From the NCBI GenBank assembly GCA_963664465.2, contig CAXXSU010000015.1, forward strand, positions 186,001-250,000: a DNA stretch of 64,000 nucleotides, read 5' to 3'. The notes beneath the pieces are model-generated. The model searched no databases and was not told the origin of the DNA. It worked only from the letters and a program-made list of their open reading frames with translations. The position numbers were made by a program, and so were the translations under genes. Position 1 is the first letter of the stretch, and each line of letters begins with the position of its first letter. Source of the DNA: CAVOAK01 sp963664465. Lineage in GTDB: Bacteria; Pseudomonadota; Alphaproteobacteria; UBA8366; CAVOAK01. Shown piece by piece: positions 8,716 to 17,108 of this stretch.

Positions 8716-8900
8716 AAGCAATTACCGCTTCGAAAGTGGTCCCTGCTTGCGAGCCGAGGGGTTTTTGCCCTTTGACCCGATCAAGGAGACCTCGGAACGG
8801 AGTCCGGAGGACGTGTCCCCCGGCTGGGTCGGCAAGGGGCGGAGGCCCTTGCGTTGCGGACCGGCATTGATTCGACTGTTACTTGCCGAGTTCTTAACGC
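8716..8900. other. Gap between two convergent genes
   Basis: No gene is supported in these 185 bases between the DmdA-like and MetE-like genes, and I see no clear hairpin terminator. Confidence 0.4.
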
Positions 8901-9953
8901 TCAGTCGACGGCTCGGGCAGCGGTCACCAAGTTGGCGAGCTTCTCGAGCGCCAACTGCCGTCCCAGCAGTCCGAGGCCGCAATCCGGGCCGGCGATCAGC
9001 CGCTCGCCGTCAATATGCTGGAGCGCGGCTCTCAGCCGCTCTGCGATCTCCTCGACGGGCTCAACCCGGCTCTTGGCGATGGCGAGGACCCCTAAGATGA
9101 CCGTCGTGCGGCGGAACTTCTCAAGAAGCGACAAGTCGTTGTGGCGGTGGGCGTCTTCCAGTGAAACAGTGTCAATCGACGCCTGGTCCAGGGCATCGGC
9201 GAGCCGGAAGTATGAGTCGTTCGGCGCCTTGGGATAGTCGGGATTGTCGAGCCGGTCAGGATAGCCGCAGCATATGTGTAACGTGCGCGTAACGCCGTCG
9301 TGGCAGCCGTGGAAACACTGTTCCAGGCCCGCAATACCGTAGTTAAGAGCCGCTTCGGCCTTGCGGGCGAATACAGGCTCGTCGATTTGGATGTGGCGGC
9401 AGCCGGCCTCGGCCAGCGCCAGTACCTCGGTGTTAAGCGCCGCCGCTAAGTCGGCAGCGAGGTGTCGGGGATCGCCATAGTAGGCGTCGGCCACGGTGTC
9501 GCTGATGGTCATCGGGCCGGGAATGCTGATTTTCACCGGCTTGTCGGTGAAGCCTTGGGCCACCCGCCAATCATGGGGAAGGAAACGGTCGCGCGCGGAA
9601 ATCGGCCCGGTGACGGTCGGCAGGCGGGCCGCGTAGGCTCCCTCGCGCAAGACCCTCTCGGTCAACTGCGTGAAGTCAATGCCGTCGAGATGGCGGCAGT
9701 GGTAGTGGATGTAGTTCTCGCGACGGATTTCGCCATCGGTGGGAATGTCGATGCCCGCAGTCACCTGGTCGATAACGGCGTCCCTGGTGCCGCGGACGAA
9801 CAATCCCTCCAGGGCCTCGCCGGCGGCGGCAACCGCGTCAGCGTACCCGGTGGTAGGATCGGTGGTGTCCGGCCCACCCGGGTCGTGGAACCAGTCGGGC
9901 ACGGGGACGCAGGAGGGCTTGGGATAAGACCCGATGGTCGTGGTAAGCGGCAT
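8901..9953 (-). CDS. MetE-like (cobalamin-independent methionine synthase family) methyltransferase
   Basis: The 350-residue protein corresponds to the catalytic C-terminal barrel of MetE without the N-terminal half. Features are TTTIGSYPKP at the start, the Zn-site residues in HICCGYP (His and Cys), a conserved Glu in QIDEPVF, and GPDCGLG carrying the last Cys. These stand-alone core proteins accept methyl groups from substrates other than methyl-folate triglutamate in several lineages. The ATG at 9953 is preferred over one 39 bases upstream because GAGGATCGGAA precedes it directly and the family begins there. It faces the DmdA-like gene convergently. A role as acceptor of methyl groups from betaine or sulfonium compounds is inference from context. 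Confidence 0.8.
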   Translation of the reverse strand: MPLTTTIGSYPKPSCVPVPDWFHDPGGPDTTDPTTGYADAVAAAGEALEGLFVRGTRDAVIDQVTAGIDIPTDGEIRRENYIHYHCRHLDGIDFTQLTERVLREGAYAARLPTVTGPISARDRFLPHDWRVAQGFTDKPVKISIPGPMTISDTVADAYYGDPRHLAADLAAALNTEVLALAEAGCRHIQIDEPVFARKAEAALNYGIAGLEQCFHGCHDGVTRTLHICCGYPDRLDNPDYPKAPNDSYFRLADALDQASIDTVSLEDAHRHNDLSLLEKFRRTTVILGVLAIAKSRVEPVEEIAERLRAALQHIDGERLIAGPDCGLGLLGRQLALEKLANLVTAARAVD

Positions 9954-10577
9954 TTCCGATCCTCGACGCTCCGGCCCGAAAACTTTGTTCAATAGGACGT
10001 AAACGCGGCCTCGAGGTCGGGCCGGAAATGCTACAGGTCCGGCGTCGAGACCCCTTTTACTTTTTCTGCCTCTAGCAATGTGCAGTCACCACGGGGTTCA
10101 ACGGACTCAGCGAGAAGAAAGGCTCGAGACTCATCGATCCTTCCCCCTGTCCTACGTAGTGTCACTAGCTTGTTTGGCGGCAAATTCCGCGTCGCGGCGC
10201 GCTATCTCGTCGTCGGTACGCTGTTTATCCTTGTCAATTTTAATACAAGATAGGGGTATTTTTCAAGCAGTCGTTCTTACTCAGCGATCACTCGGTCTAC
10301 CTGATCCTTCTTGATGTAAATGAACCGGGCCATAGTCCCTCCTTCTGGTCTATTTCGTTAGACTGAGGCCACGACAAGAAATTCGCTGCGCTCAATTGTT
10401 GATCGAAGTGGCGCCCTTATCGGTTTAGGTTCGCTCTATCAAATGGGGCACGAGTGGACAGCCTGATCAGCTCTTACAAGGCCCTCGACCCCGGCTCAGC
10501 GTATCCTCCCCCGGTGCATCACAGCGCACCAATATAATGTAATCTAATAGCAGGGCAACTCAAGGACTGCGTTGAAA
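9954..10577. other. Long intergenic region between divergent MetE-like and tmpA genes
   Basis: About 620 bases without a family-level gene. It contains one micro-ORF with a strong ribosome binding site (10277-10333, minus strand) and must hold the promoters of both flanking genes. No regulator gene is present here. Confidence 0.5.
10277..10333 (-). CDS. Possible 18-residue micro-ORF
   Basis: The sequence gaaggagggact precedes the ATG at 10333, one of the best Shine-Dalgarno matches in the window. The reading frame encodes MARFIYIKKDQVDRVIAE and stops at 10277. About 20 bases beyond, another frame stays open for about 30 codons with a charged composition (EIARRDAEFAAKQ), so this could also be the start of a broken small gene. 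No family is recognised. Confidence 0.3.
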   Translation of the reverse strand: MARFIYIKKDQVDRVIAE

Positions 10578-11783
10578 ATGACATCCGCTTCCCCGAGGAA
10601 GATTTCCAAGTCGCGACCGCGCGCCGGAGATGAGGCGGATCGCGGCCGGATCTCGTGCGTGTTAAATCGGGGAGAGAGCGTGTCCGTCCGGTGGAGCGAC
10701 GGGCATGCGAGCCAATTCCATGTTCAGTGGTTGCGCGACAACTGCGGCTGCTCCCTTTGCAGGGACGAGGTCAGCGGCCAGCGGCAGTTCGATATCACCA
10801 CCCTTCCCGACGAACTCGTGGTGACCGATGCCGCGGTTACTCGCTCTGGCAACCTTTCGCTAAGCTTTGCGCCGGAGGGACATACGGGCGTTATCGATGC
10901 CCGCTGGCTGCGTTCCAATTGCTATGGCGACGCGGGGCGTCACGAACGGTGCTCGATCGCTTGTTTGTGGGGTTGCGAACTTATGCAAGCGCTGCCCGCC
11001 GCGGATCATGTGGAGGTCACCGCGAGCCGGACAGCGCTCGGACACTGGCTGCGGATGGTTCGCACATATGGGCTCGCGCTGCTGCGCGGCGTTCCGACGG
11101 AGACTGGCCAAGTGGCCCGCGTTGCGGAACTCTTCGGTAATGTGCGGGAGACCAATTACGGGCGTGTCTTCGACGTGATATCCAAGCCGCGGCCGAGCAA
11201 TCTGGCTTACACGGCCGGAGCTCTAGGCGCACACACCGACAATCCCTATCGCGATCCCGTGCCGGGTCTGCAATTGCTGCACTGCCTGGAAGCGAGCGGA
11301 TCTGGTGGCGAGTCATTTGTCGTCGACGGCTTTCTGGCAGCGGAAAAGCTCCGTGCGGAGGCACCAGACCATTTCGCTCTCCTCTCACGCTACGAGGTGC
11401 TCTTCCGCTTCACCGACCGCAACACCGATCTTCGAGCGAGCGGCCGACTGATTGCGATAGATCAGAAAGGTGCGGTGACAGCGATCCGCTATAACAACCG
11501 ATCTGCTGCGGCCTTCGACCTTCCGGCTGCCGTTATGACGGATTTCTACGACGCCTACAGGCACTTCGGACGGCTCTTGCGTGACCGCGAGGCCGAAGTC
11601 TCCTTCTGCATGACGCCAGGCGATCTTTTCATTGTCGACAACCGGCGTGTCCTTCACGGCCGGCAAGAGTATCCTGCCCGTGAACGCCGCCATCTGCAGG
11701 GCTGCTACGCTGATAGCGATGCGCTCGACTCGCTCTTGCGAAGGATCTCGGACGAGAAACCGCAACAGAAAACGAAAGGGTAG
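10578..11783 (+). CDS. tmpA: 2-(trimethylamino)ethylphosphonate dioxygenase-like Fe(II)/2-oxoglutarate oxygenase
   Basis: TmpA hydroxylates 2-(trimethylamino)ethylphosphonate at C1. The 401-residue protein has the gamma-butyrobetaine hydroxylase layout. An N-terminal zinc domain carries C56, C58, C61 (NCGCSLC) and H102 (PEGHTG). The jelly-roll oxygenase domain carries iron ligands H219 and D221 (AHTDNPYRDPVPG) and H360 (RVLHGRQEY), with an Arg for 2-oxoglutarate in RRHLQGCY. On its own it could be a carnitine-type hydroxylase. The adjacent PhnZ/TmpB-type HD oxygenase, one base after the stop, makes TmpA the better call. The start is the ATG at 10578, with AAGGA at 10562; a TTG at 10572 is an alternative. 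Confidence 0.82.
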   Translation: MTSASPRKISKSRPRAGDEADRGRISCVLNRGESVSVRWSDGHASQFHVQWLRDNCGCSLCRDEVSGQRQFDITTLPDELVVTDAAVTRSGNLSLSFAPEGHTGVIDARWLRSNCYGDAGRHERCSIACLWGCELMQALPAADHVEVTASRTALGHWLRMVRTYGLALLRGVPTETGQVARVAELFGNVRETNYGRVFDVISKPRPSNLAYTAGALGAHTDNPYRDPVPGLQLLHCLEASGSGGESFVVDGFLAAEKLRAEAPDHFALLSRYEVLFRFTDRNTDLRASGRLIAIDQKGAVTAIRYNNRSAAAFDLPAAVMTDFYDAYRHFGRLLRDREAEVSFCMTPGDLFIVDNRRVLHGRQEYPARERRHLQGCYADSDALDSLLRRISDEKPQQKTKG

Positions 11784-11784
11784 A

Positions 11785-12375
11785 ATGACCACGACCAGGG
11801 CGCGCCTCGTCGCTGATCTTGCTTGGATCTTCACCGTACGGGGCCGTGCAATTTATTTAGGCGAACAGGTTTCGATCGCAGAGCACATGCTCCAAACCGC
11901 GGCGCGGGCACAGGCGGAAGAGGCGCCAGAGGCGCTCATCGTGGCGGCGTTGCTGCACGACTTCGGCCATCTGGTCCAGGACGCTGCCGTGGACGACGAC
12001 TGGCATCGCCGCCACGACATCGTCGGCGGACGCCATCTGAGCCAATTCTTCGGTCCCGAGGTTTGCGTGCCCGTGCATCTGCACGTGGAAGCTAAGCGCT
12101 ACCTCTGCTGTGTAGAGCCGGAATATCTAGAGCGTCTCTCGCCCGCCTCCCGACGCACGCTTCGCCTTCAAGGAGGGCCGATGTCCGGCGAGGAAGCCCA
12201 GGATTTCAAGTCCCTTTCCCATGGTCGGGAGGCGATTCAGCTCAGGCGCTGGGACGATGCTGGAAAAGTCCTCGGCATTACGGTGCCTGACTTCTGGTAT
12301 TACGCTCCGCTCTTAGAGGCCGTTTCGAAAGGGGTTGAGTGGCCGGTGTCGATGTGGTTCCAGGAAGGTTGTTGA
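11785..12375 (+). CDS. tmpB: HD-domain mixed-valent diiron oxygenase, TmpB/PhnZ type
   Basis: TmpB cleaves (R)-1-hydroxy-2-(trimethylamino)ethylphosphonate to glycine betaine and phosphate. The 196-residue protein keeps the PhnZ-type residues at nearly the same numbers: Y24, E27, H34, H58-D59 and H62 (LLHDFGHLV), H77, H100 (HLHVEAKRYL) and D157 (LRRWDDAGK). The ATG at 11785 lies one base after the tmpA stop, with GAAAGGG just upstream, so the two should be co-transcribed and coupled. The last two codons and the stop (ggt tgt tga, 12367-12375) belong to the left end of the IS5 element, so the native C-terminus was replaced. The catalytic core is complete and activity is likely kept. Confidence 0.83.
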   Translation: MTTTRARLVADLAWIFTVRGRAIYLGEQVSIAEHMLQTAARAQAEEAPEALIVAALLHDFGHLVQDAAVDDDWHRRHDIVGGRHLSQFFGPEVCVPVHLHVEAKRYLCCVEPEYLERLSPASRRTLRLQGGPMSGEEAQDFKSLSHGREAIQLRRWDDAGKVLGITVPDFWYYAPLLEAVSKGVEWPVSMWFQEGC

Positions 12376-13230
12376 GACCGATCTGGAGCCGCCATGTGGA
12401 CGCCGACCACCCGAGAGCAGCATAGCCGCAAGGCGCTGCGTTATCAGACTGATTTGACCGATGCGGAGTGGGTTGTGATCGAGCCTCATTTGCCTCCGGC
12501 TCATGGCACGGGACGGCCCCGGTCATGGCCGATGCGAGAGATCGTCAACGGCATTTTCTATGTGATGCGGGCTGGCTGCCCTTGGCGCTTGCTGCCAAGC
12601 GATTTGCCACCGTGGGGCACGATCTATCGCTGGTTCGCCAAGTTCCGCGACGACGGCCTCCTTGAGAAGATCAATCACTCTCTGGTCATGGCCGATCGCG
12701 AGCGGGTCGGACGCGAGGCCAGCCCGAGCGGCGCGATTATCGACAGCCAGAGCGTCAAGACGACCGAGGCTGGTGGCCCCCGCGGCTACGATGCGGGCAA
12801 GAAGATCAAGGGGCGCAAGCGCCACGCGCTGGTCGACACCGACGGGCGCGGCCTCGTGCTCGAGGCGCATCCGGCGAGTATCCAGGACCGCGATGGTGGT
12901 GGGCCGCTGCTGTGCGCCTCACGCGGCTCGTTTCCGTTCATCGAGAAGGTCTTTGCCGACAGCGGCTACGCCGGCGAGAAGGTCGCCACGGCCACCGTGA
13001 TCGCCGTCGAGATCGTGCGCAAAAGCCCCGATCAGGTCGGCTTCGCCGTCCAACCGCGCCGCTGGGTCGTGGAGCGCTTCTTCGCCTGGATCAACCGCAA
13101 CCGGCGACTGGCAAAGGACTTCGAGGCCACCATCGCCTCGGCCCGCGCCTTCCTCTACGCCGCCTCCGTCATGCTCCTCGTCCGCAGATTGGCCCGAGCC
13201 CCATGACTTTCGAAACCGACTCTTAGAACC
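12367..13230 (+). mobile_element. IS5 family insertion sequence, complete
   Basis: One intact transposase lies between imperfect inverted ends: ggttgttgagaccg at 12367 and, read inward from 13230, ggttctaagagtcggt. No target duplication is obvious. The left end overlaps and completes the tmpB reading frame. Confidence 0.7.
12394..13206 (+). CDS. IS5 family transposase
   Basis: The 270-residue protein begins with the DUF4096-type domain (LTDAEWVVIEPHLP, MRAGCPWRLLPSDLPPW). It continues with a DDE core: first Asp in IIDSQSVKTTE, second in FADSGYAGEK and Glu in RRWVVERFFAWINRNRRLAK. All three catalytic residues are present and the frame is open, so the element may be active. Length is normal for the single-frame IS5 subgroup related to IS427. 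Confidence 0.93.
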   Translation: MWTPTTREQHSRKALRYQTDLTDAEWVVIEPHLPPAHGTGRPRSWPMREIVNGIFYVMRAGCPWRLLPSDLPPWGTIYRWFAKFRDDGLLEKINHSLVMADRERVGREASPSGAIIDSQSVKTTEAGGPRGYDAGKKIKGRKRHALVDTDGRGLVLEAHPASIQDRDGGGPLLCASRGSFPFIEKVFADSGYAGEKVATATVIAVEIVRKSPDQVGFAVQPRRWVVERFFAWINRNRRLAKDFEATIASARAFLYAASVMLLVRRLARAP

Positions 13231-13474
13231 ACTTATTTATATTGATTGAGATTGGTGCTTATTCGCGTGTTCAAGATTTAATACTCAGTAGGCAGAGAGT
13301 TTACTTCAAAAAGGAAGGAACTGGTTCGAAGTTTCCAATTCGAATGTGTTTGCGCGGGTGTGCGCCAGGCGACGCCTGAGTGTCGGCTCGTGGCCTGGGG
13401 TAGGGATTGGAGTACGCGACATCGCCAAAGGCGCAACGCTGTGCATTGACTCGCGAAGAATGGGACGGAAACCC

Positions 13475-13669
13475 ATGGCCTTGGTCGCCATCGCCAAGAG
13501 CCGTGTCGAAACAGTAGAAGAAATCCAAGAGCGGATTACGATTGCTATTGGCCACGTCGAAAAGGAACGTCTGCTCCTCGCCTCTGACTGCGGTCTGGGC
13601 TTCCTCGGGCGCCGCCTAGCACTCGAGAAGCTCCGCAACATGATGGAGGCGGCCCGTCTCGCCGCCTAG
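13475..13669 (+). pseudogene. C-terminal remnant of a second MetE-like methyltransferase
   Basis: The last 64 residues of a MetE-like protein survive: ALVAIAKSRVETVEEIQERI and ASDCGLGFLGRRLALEKL, closely matching the intact protein encoded at 8901-9953 (AIAKSRVEPVEEIAERL, GPDCGLGLLGRQLALEKL). The sequence upstream in this frame does not match the family, so everything before about 13475 has been lost, probably through the IS5 insertion or a deletion next to it. It is on the opposite strand to the intact gene and differs at many positions, so it is an old paralogue rather than a recent copy. Bases 13231-13474 hold nothing else recognisable. Confidence 0.75.
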
Positions 13670-13740
13670 CCCGGATTCGTCACGAAGGGTTCTAAAGTAG
13701 GGTTTTTGGACGCGAAGGCGGGGTCACGGGTTTTTCGGTT

Positions 13741-15296
13741 GGCCGATTTCAGTGATGCGGGACTTTCGGGCTGGTGATTGTCGGTCCCGTTTCCCGTCTT
13801 AGCCTGTTTCGGCCTGGTTCTGGGCAAGCGGCGCCCGCGCCGGGAGGCGGCGGCGGCGCTTGTGCGTCTGGGTTGGGAGAGCGAAGGGGTCGGTTATCCC
13901 GGCTTGAGCCTGGCTGCCGTGAGACGGACCAGGTCCTGGTACGGGCAGGCGCTGGAGAGATGGAGGCGGACGCGGCGGGTGTTGCGTATGACGACGGCGC
14001 CGATCTTCAGGAGCTTGAGGCGGATAGTGTCCGCCTGAGCCCGGGCCATCGTGGTGCCCCTCAGCCCCAGCCGGCGGATCGTCGCGATCAGCGTATAGGC
14101 GAGCGATGAGAGGATCAGACGGAACTGGTTGGGCCACCACTTGTGGCAGCTGGTGCGGTCGGCGAAGAGGGCCAGCTGCTGCTCCTTGATGCGGTTCTCC
14201 ATCTCGCCGCGGGCGCAGTAGAGACGCTCGTAGAGCGTCTTCGCCTCGCCTTCGAGGTTGGTGATGACGTAGCGCGGGTTGGCTCCCTTGGGCCCATGCT
14301 CGAGGCGCGCGATGACGCGCCGGCGCGTCGACCAGCTCCGGGCGCCGTAGCATAGATCGGCGAACACGCGCTGCTTCTCGCCCGTCCTCTCATAGGCGGC
14401 CGCGGCGAGTGCCATCCCCCTCGCCGCCTGGTCGTTGATGCGCGCGTTCTTGGCCAGCCCGACGATGTAGCCAACCTCGTGGCGCTCGCACCACGACAGC
14501 ATCTTGTGGCGGCAGAAGCCGGAATCGGCCCGCACCGTGAGGCGCACAGCGGGCCAAGCCTGGCGCAGTCGCTTCACCAGCAAGGCCAGGATCGCCCAGG
14601 CGTGCTTGGCTTGATCGATGTTCGACGGCCTCAGGTAGCTGACCAGCAGCTGATCGCCGCAGAAGACATAGAGCGGCAGAAAGCAGTAGTGGTCATAATA
14701 GCCGTGGAAAAAGCGACCCTCCTGGCAGCCGTGCACCGCATCGTCCGTACAATCGAAGTCGAGCACCAGCTCCTCCGGCGCGTCCTCAGTGGAAGCGATG
14801 AAGCTCTCCACCAGCGTCTCATGCGCCGCCCAAGCCCAGCTCCGGTCCGCCGCCCGCTCCAGACGGCCAACCGTCGAGGGGCTGGCCAGACGCCGATCCC
14901 CACCGCAAGCCGTCTGCAACACCAAGTCGTCGCGCAGAACCTCGTGGTCGTTGACGTCTTCATCGCCAAGGGCAAGGGCGAACACCCGTTGGCGCAGCAA
15001 ACCCGTGAGGCCATGCTTGACCTTGCCTGCTTGGCGCCGGTCCGCCAGACGACGGCCCAACCCCGACAACAGTCCAACACGGCGGTCCGCCAGACTCAGC
15101 AACAGCGCCCCGCCGTTCGATGAGATCTCACCGCCGGCAAAATCCGCCTCGACACGCCGCTTACAACAGGATGGAAATTCGATCTTCGTAAAGGTACAAT
15201 CCGTCACCGCCAAACTCCTGCGTTAGATCCGATCTATCCAATTGAATCATAACGCAGAATCAGGGTTTGGTGGTAACTTTTCGTGACTCTTTCGGG
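13741..15296 (-). mobile_element. IS1380 family insertion sequence (copy 1)
   Basis: One intact transposase is flanked by weak inverted ends: ggccgatttcagtgatg near 13741 and, read inward from 15296, gcccgaaagagtcacga. The right end abuts the IS1182 element. The left boundary is approximate. Confidence 0.65.
13894..15213 (-). CDS. IS1380 family transposase
   Basis: The 439-residue protein shows family landmarks. These are SSNGGALLLSLADRRVG near the N-terminus, VLDFDCTDDAVHG with the first Asp, LTVRADSGFCRHKMLSWCER with the second, and GEMENRIKEQQLALFADRTS with the Glu region. ANQFRL-type sequence follows (HKWWPNQFRLILSSLAY). The frame is intact and length is normal, so it may be active. It is related to, but clearly different from, the second IS1380 in the window. 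Confidence 0.92.
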   Translation of the reverse strand: MAVTDCTFTKIEFPSCCKRRVEADFAGGEISSNGGALLLSLADRRVGLLSGLGRRLADRRQAGKVKHGLTGLLRQRVFALALGDEDVNDHEVLRDDLVLQTACGGDRRLASPSTVGRLERAADRSWAWAAHETLVESFIASTEDAPEELVLDFDCTDDAVHGCQEGRFFHGYYDHYCFLPLYVFCGDQLLVSYLRPSNIDQAKHAWAILALLVKRLRQAWPAVRLTVRADSGFCRHKMLSWCERHEVGYIVGLAKNARINDQAARGMALAAAAYERTGEKQRVFADLCYGARSWSTRRRVIARLEHGPKGANPRYVITNLEGEAKTLYERLYCARGEMENRIKEQQLALFADRTSCHKWWPNQFRLILSSLAYTLIATIRRLGLRGTTMARAQADTIRLKLLKIGAVVIRNTRRVRLHLSSACPYQDLVRLTAARLKPG

Positions 15297-16890
15297 CTAG
15301 CAGTGTGTCGGACTTTGGGGAGATTTTCGGTTAGAATCTCGCCATGAGCAAATTTATCGACTGCGAGCGGAACCAGGCGTTTCTGCTTCCGCCCGATCTT
15401 CGGGACTGGATCCCGGAGGATGATCTGGCGCACTTCGTGATCGAGGCGGTCGAGCGGGTCGAGATGAGCGCCTTCAAGGTCAACCATCGTGGCACCGGCT
15501 CGGCGCAGTATCACCCTCGGATGATGCTGGCGCTGTTGATCTATTGCTATGCCAACGGGATCTTCTCGAGCCGGCGGATCGAGCGCGCGACGCACCGCGA
15601 TATCGGGGTGCGCTTCGTGGCCGCCAATGTCCATCCCGACCATGACACGATCGCGACCTTTCGGCGCGACAACCTGGCGGCGTTTGGCGAGAGTTTCCTG
15701 CAGGTTCTGCTGCTGGCCAAGGAGTTGAAGCTTGTCAAGGTCGGGCTTGTCAGCGTCGACGGCAGCAAGTTCGAGGCCTCTGCGAGCAAGCACCGTTCGG
15801 TGACTTATGAGCGGGCGGGCGAGCTGATCGATCAGCTCAAGCTGGACATCGCGGATCTGATGGAGCGTGCCGCGGCGGCCGACGGCGAGGGTGAGGACGA
15901 CCCCCAGGCGCTGCCCAAGGAGATCGCGCGCAGGGAGGCCTTGTGCGATCGGCTGGATGCGGCGCGTCGGCGCCTCGAGGCTCGGGCCAAGGCGCGCGCC
16001 GAGGCCGAGCGGGCGGACTACGAGGCCAAGGTGGCGGCGCGCGAGACGCGCACCGGCCGGGCCAAGGGCAAGCACCCGAAGCCGCCCGACGAGACGCCGC
16101 GCGCCGACGAGCAGAGCAATCTGAGCGATCCGGACAGCCAGCTGATGCGCAAGAGCAAGCAGCACGAGTACCGCCAGGCCTATAACGCTCAAGCCGTGGT
16201 GGATGCCGGGGGCTCTCAGCTGATCGTGGGCGCCCGGGTCACCAACTGCGCCAGCGACCGCAATGAGCTGGTGGCGGACATCGCGGCGATCCCGGCCGTT
16301 CTCGGCCGGCCCGCGACGGTGCTGGCGGACAACGGCTATGCCAACGGCGACGAGGTCGCGGCGCTTGCCGAGAGCGACATTGAGGCTCTGGTGGCGACCG
16401 GGTCGTCGGGCCGTCGGCGGCGCTACGACTTCCGCCCGGCCAAGACCGAGGTGCCGGTGAAGAAACCCAAGGCCGAATGGCTCAAAGTCATGGCCGCCAA
16501 GCTCGACAGCGAGGAAGGCCGTGCGCTGTACCGGCTGCGCCAGCAGACCGTCGAGCCGGTCTTCGGCATCATCAAGGCGGCCCTCGGCTTCACCGGATTC
16601 TCGCTGCGCGGCCTCGACAAGGTGGCCGGTGAGTGGGACCTGGTGGCGCTGTCCTACAACTGCAAGCGCCTGCACAAGCTCAAGCTGGAGAGGGCCTCGT
16701 GAGGGCGCTGTTGGCCCGACAGATCGATGCGAAAGCTCGACCACGGCCCAGCAGCGCCGAAAATCGCCCGGCCATCGATCCATCCGAACCCATCCTCGCG
16801 GTTTCGCCGAACTTCGATCGCGCCACCGACAGACGACAGCCAAATCACTCAACACCGAATTCCGACCCTCAAGTCCGACAGACTGCTAGC
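15296..16890 (+). mobile_element. IS1182 family insertion sequence, complete
   Basis: The ends form a good terminal inverted repeat: gctagcagtgtgtcggactt at 15296 and, read inward from 16890, gctagcagtctgtcggactt. One intact transposase lies inside. The element sits exactly between the two IS1380 elements. Confidence 0.85.
15344..16702 (+). CDS. IS1182 family transposase
   Basis: The 452-residue protein begins with the DUF772 domain (LPPDLRDWIPEDDLAHFVIE, PRMMLALLIYCYANGIFSSR). It continues with a DDE_Tnp_1 core: Asp in LVSVDGSKFEASASKH, Asp in TVLADNGYANGDE and Glu in RQQTVEPVFGIIKAALGF. A charged coiled-coil-like stretch (residues about 160-255) separates the first two. All key residues are present. 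A long reverse frame over this gene is a composition artefact. Confidence 0.93.
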   Translation: MSKFIDCERNQAFLLPPDLRDWIPEDDLAHFVIEAVERVEMSAFKVNHRGTGSAQYHPRMMLALLIYCYANGIFSSRRIERATHRDIGVRFVAANVHPDHDTIATFRRDNLAAFGESFLQVLLLAKELKLVKVGLVSVDGSKFEASASKHRSVTYERAGELIDQLKLDIADLMERAAAADGEGEDDPQALPKEIARREALCDRLDAARRRLEARAKARAEAERADYEAKVAARETRTGRAKGKHPKPPDETPRADEQSNLSDPDSQLMRKSKQHEYRQAYNAQAVVDAGGSQLIVGARVTNCASDRNELVADIAAIPAVLGRPATVLADNGYANGDEVAALAESDIEALVATGSSGRRRRYDFRPAKTEVPVKKPKAEWLKVMAAKLDSEEGRALYRLRQQTVEPVFGIIKAALGFTGFSLRGLDKVAGEWDLVALSYNCKRLHKLKLERAS

Positions 16891-17108
16891 GCGGATATTT
16901 CATGAAGGGGAAGGCTAGCGGATTTGCGGTTGTGGCTGGGTGTGAACCCGCGCCGCGGGGCTGCGGTTGGTGGTGTAGGACGGGGACGGCGCGCTCCGGC
17001 GGGTCGCCTCGGGCGTTTGGGGGGGGCACGGCCGGTTTTCGGGCGAGCGCCGGTGTTGGAAGGCGCGACGACGGCTTTCGGGTCGAGACTGGACGCGTTT
17101 TTTGACGG

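Noticed and set aside
10578..11783. Gamma-butyrobetaine hydroxylase for carnitine synthesis
   Set aside because: The fold is the same, but the gene is one base from a PhnZ/TmpB-type oxygenase and lies in a phosphonate context, which favours TmpA. It is not excluded without a phylogeny.
15260..16855. 531-codon minus-strand frame across the IS1182 element
   Set aside because: It spans both terminal repeats of an IS with an intact transposase on the other strand and has no family features.
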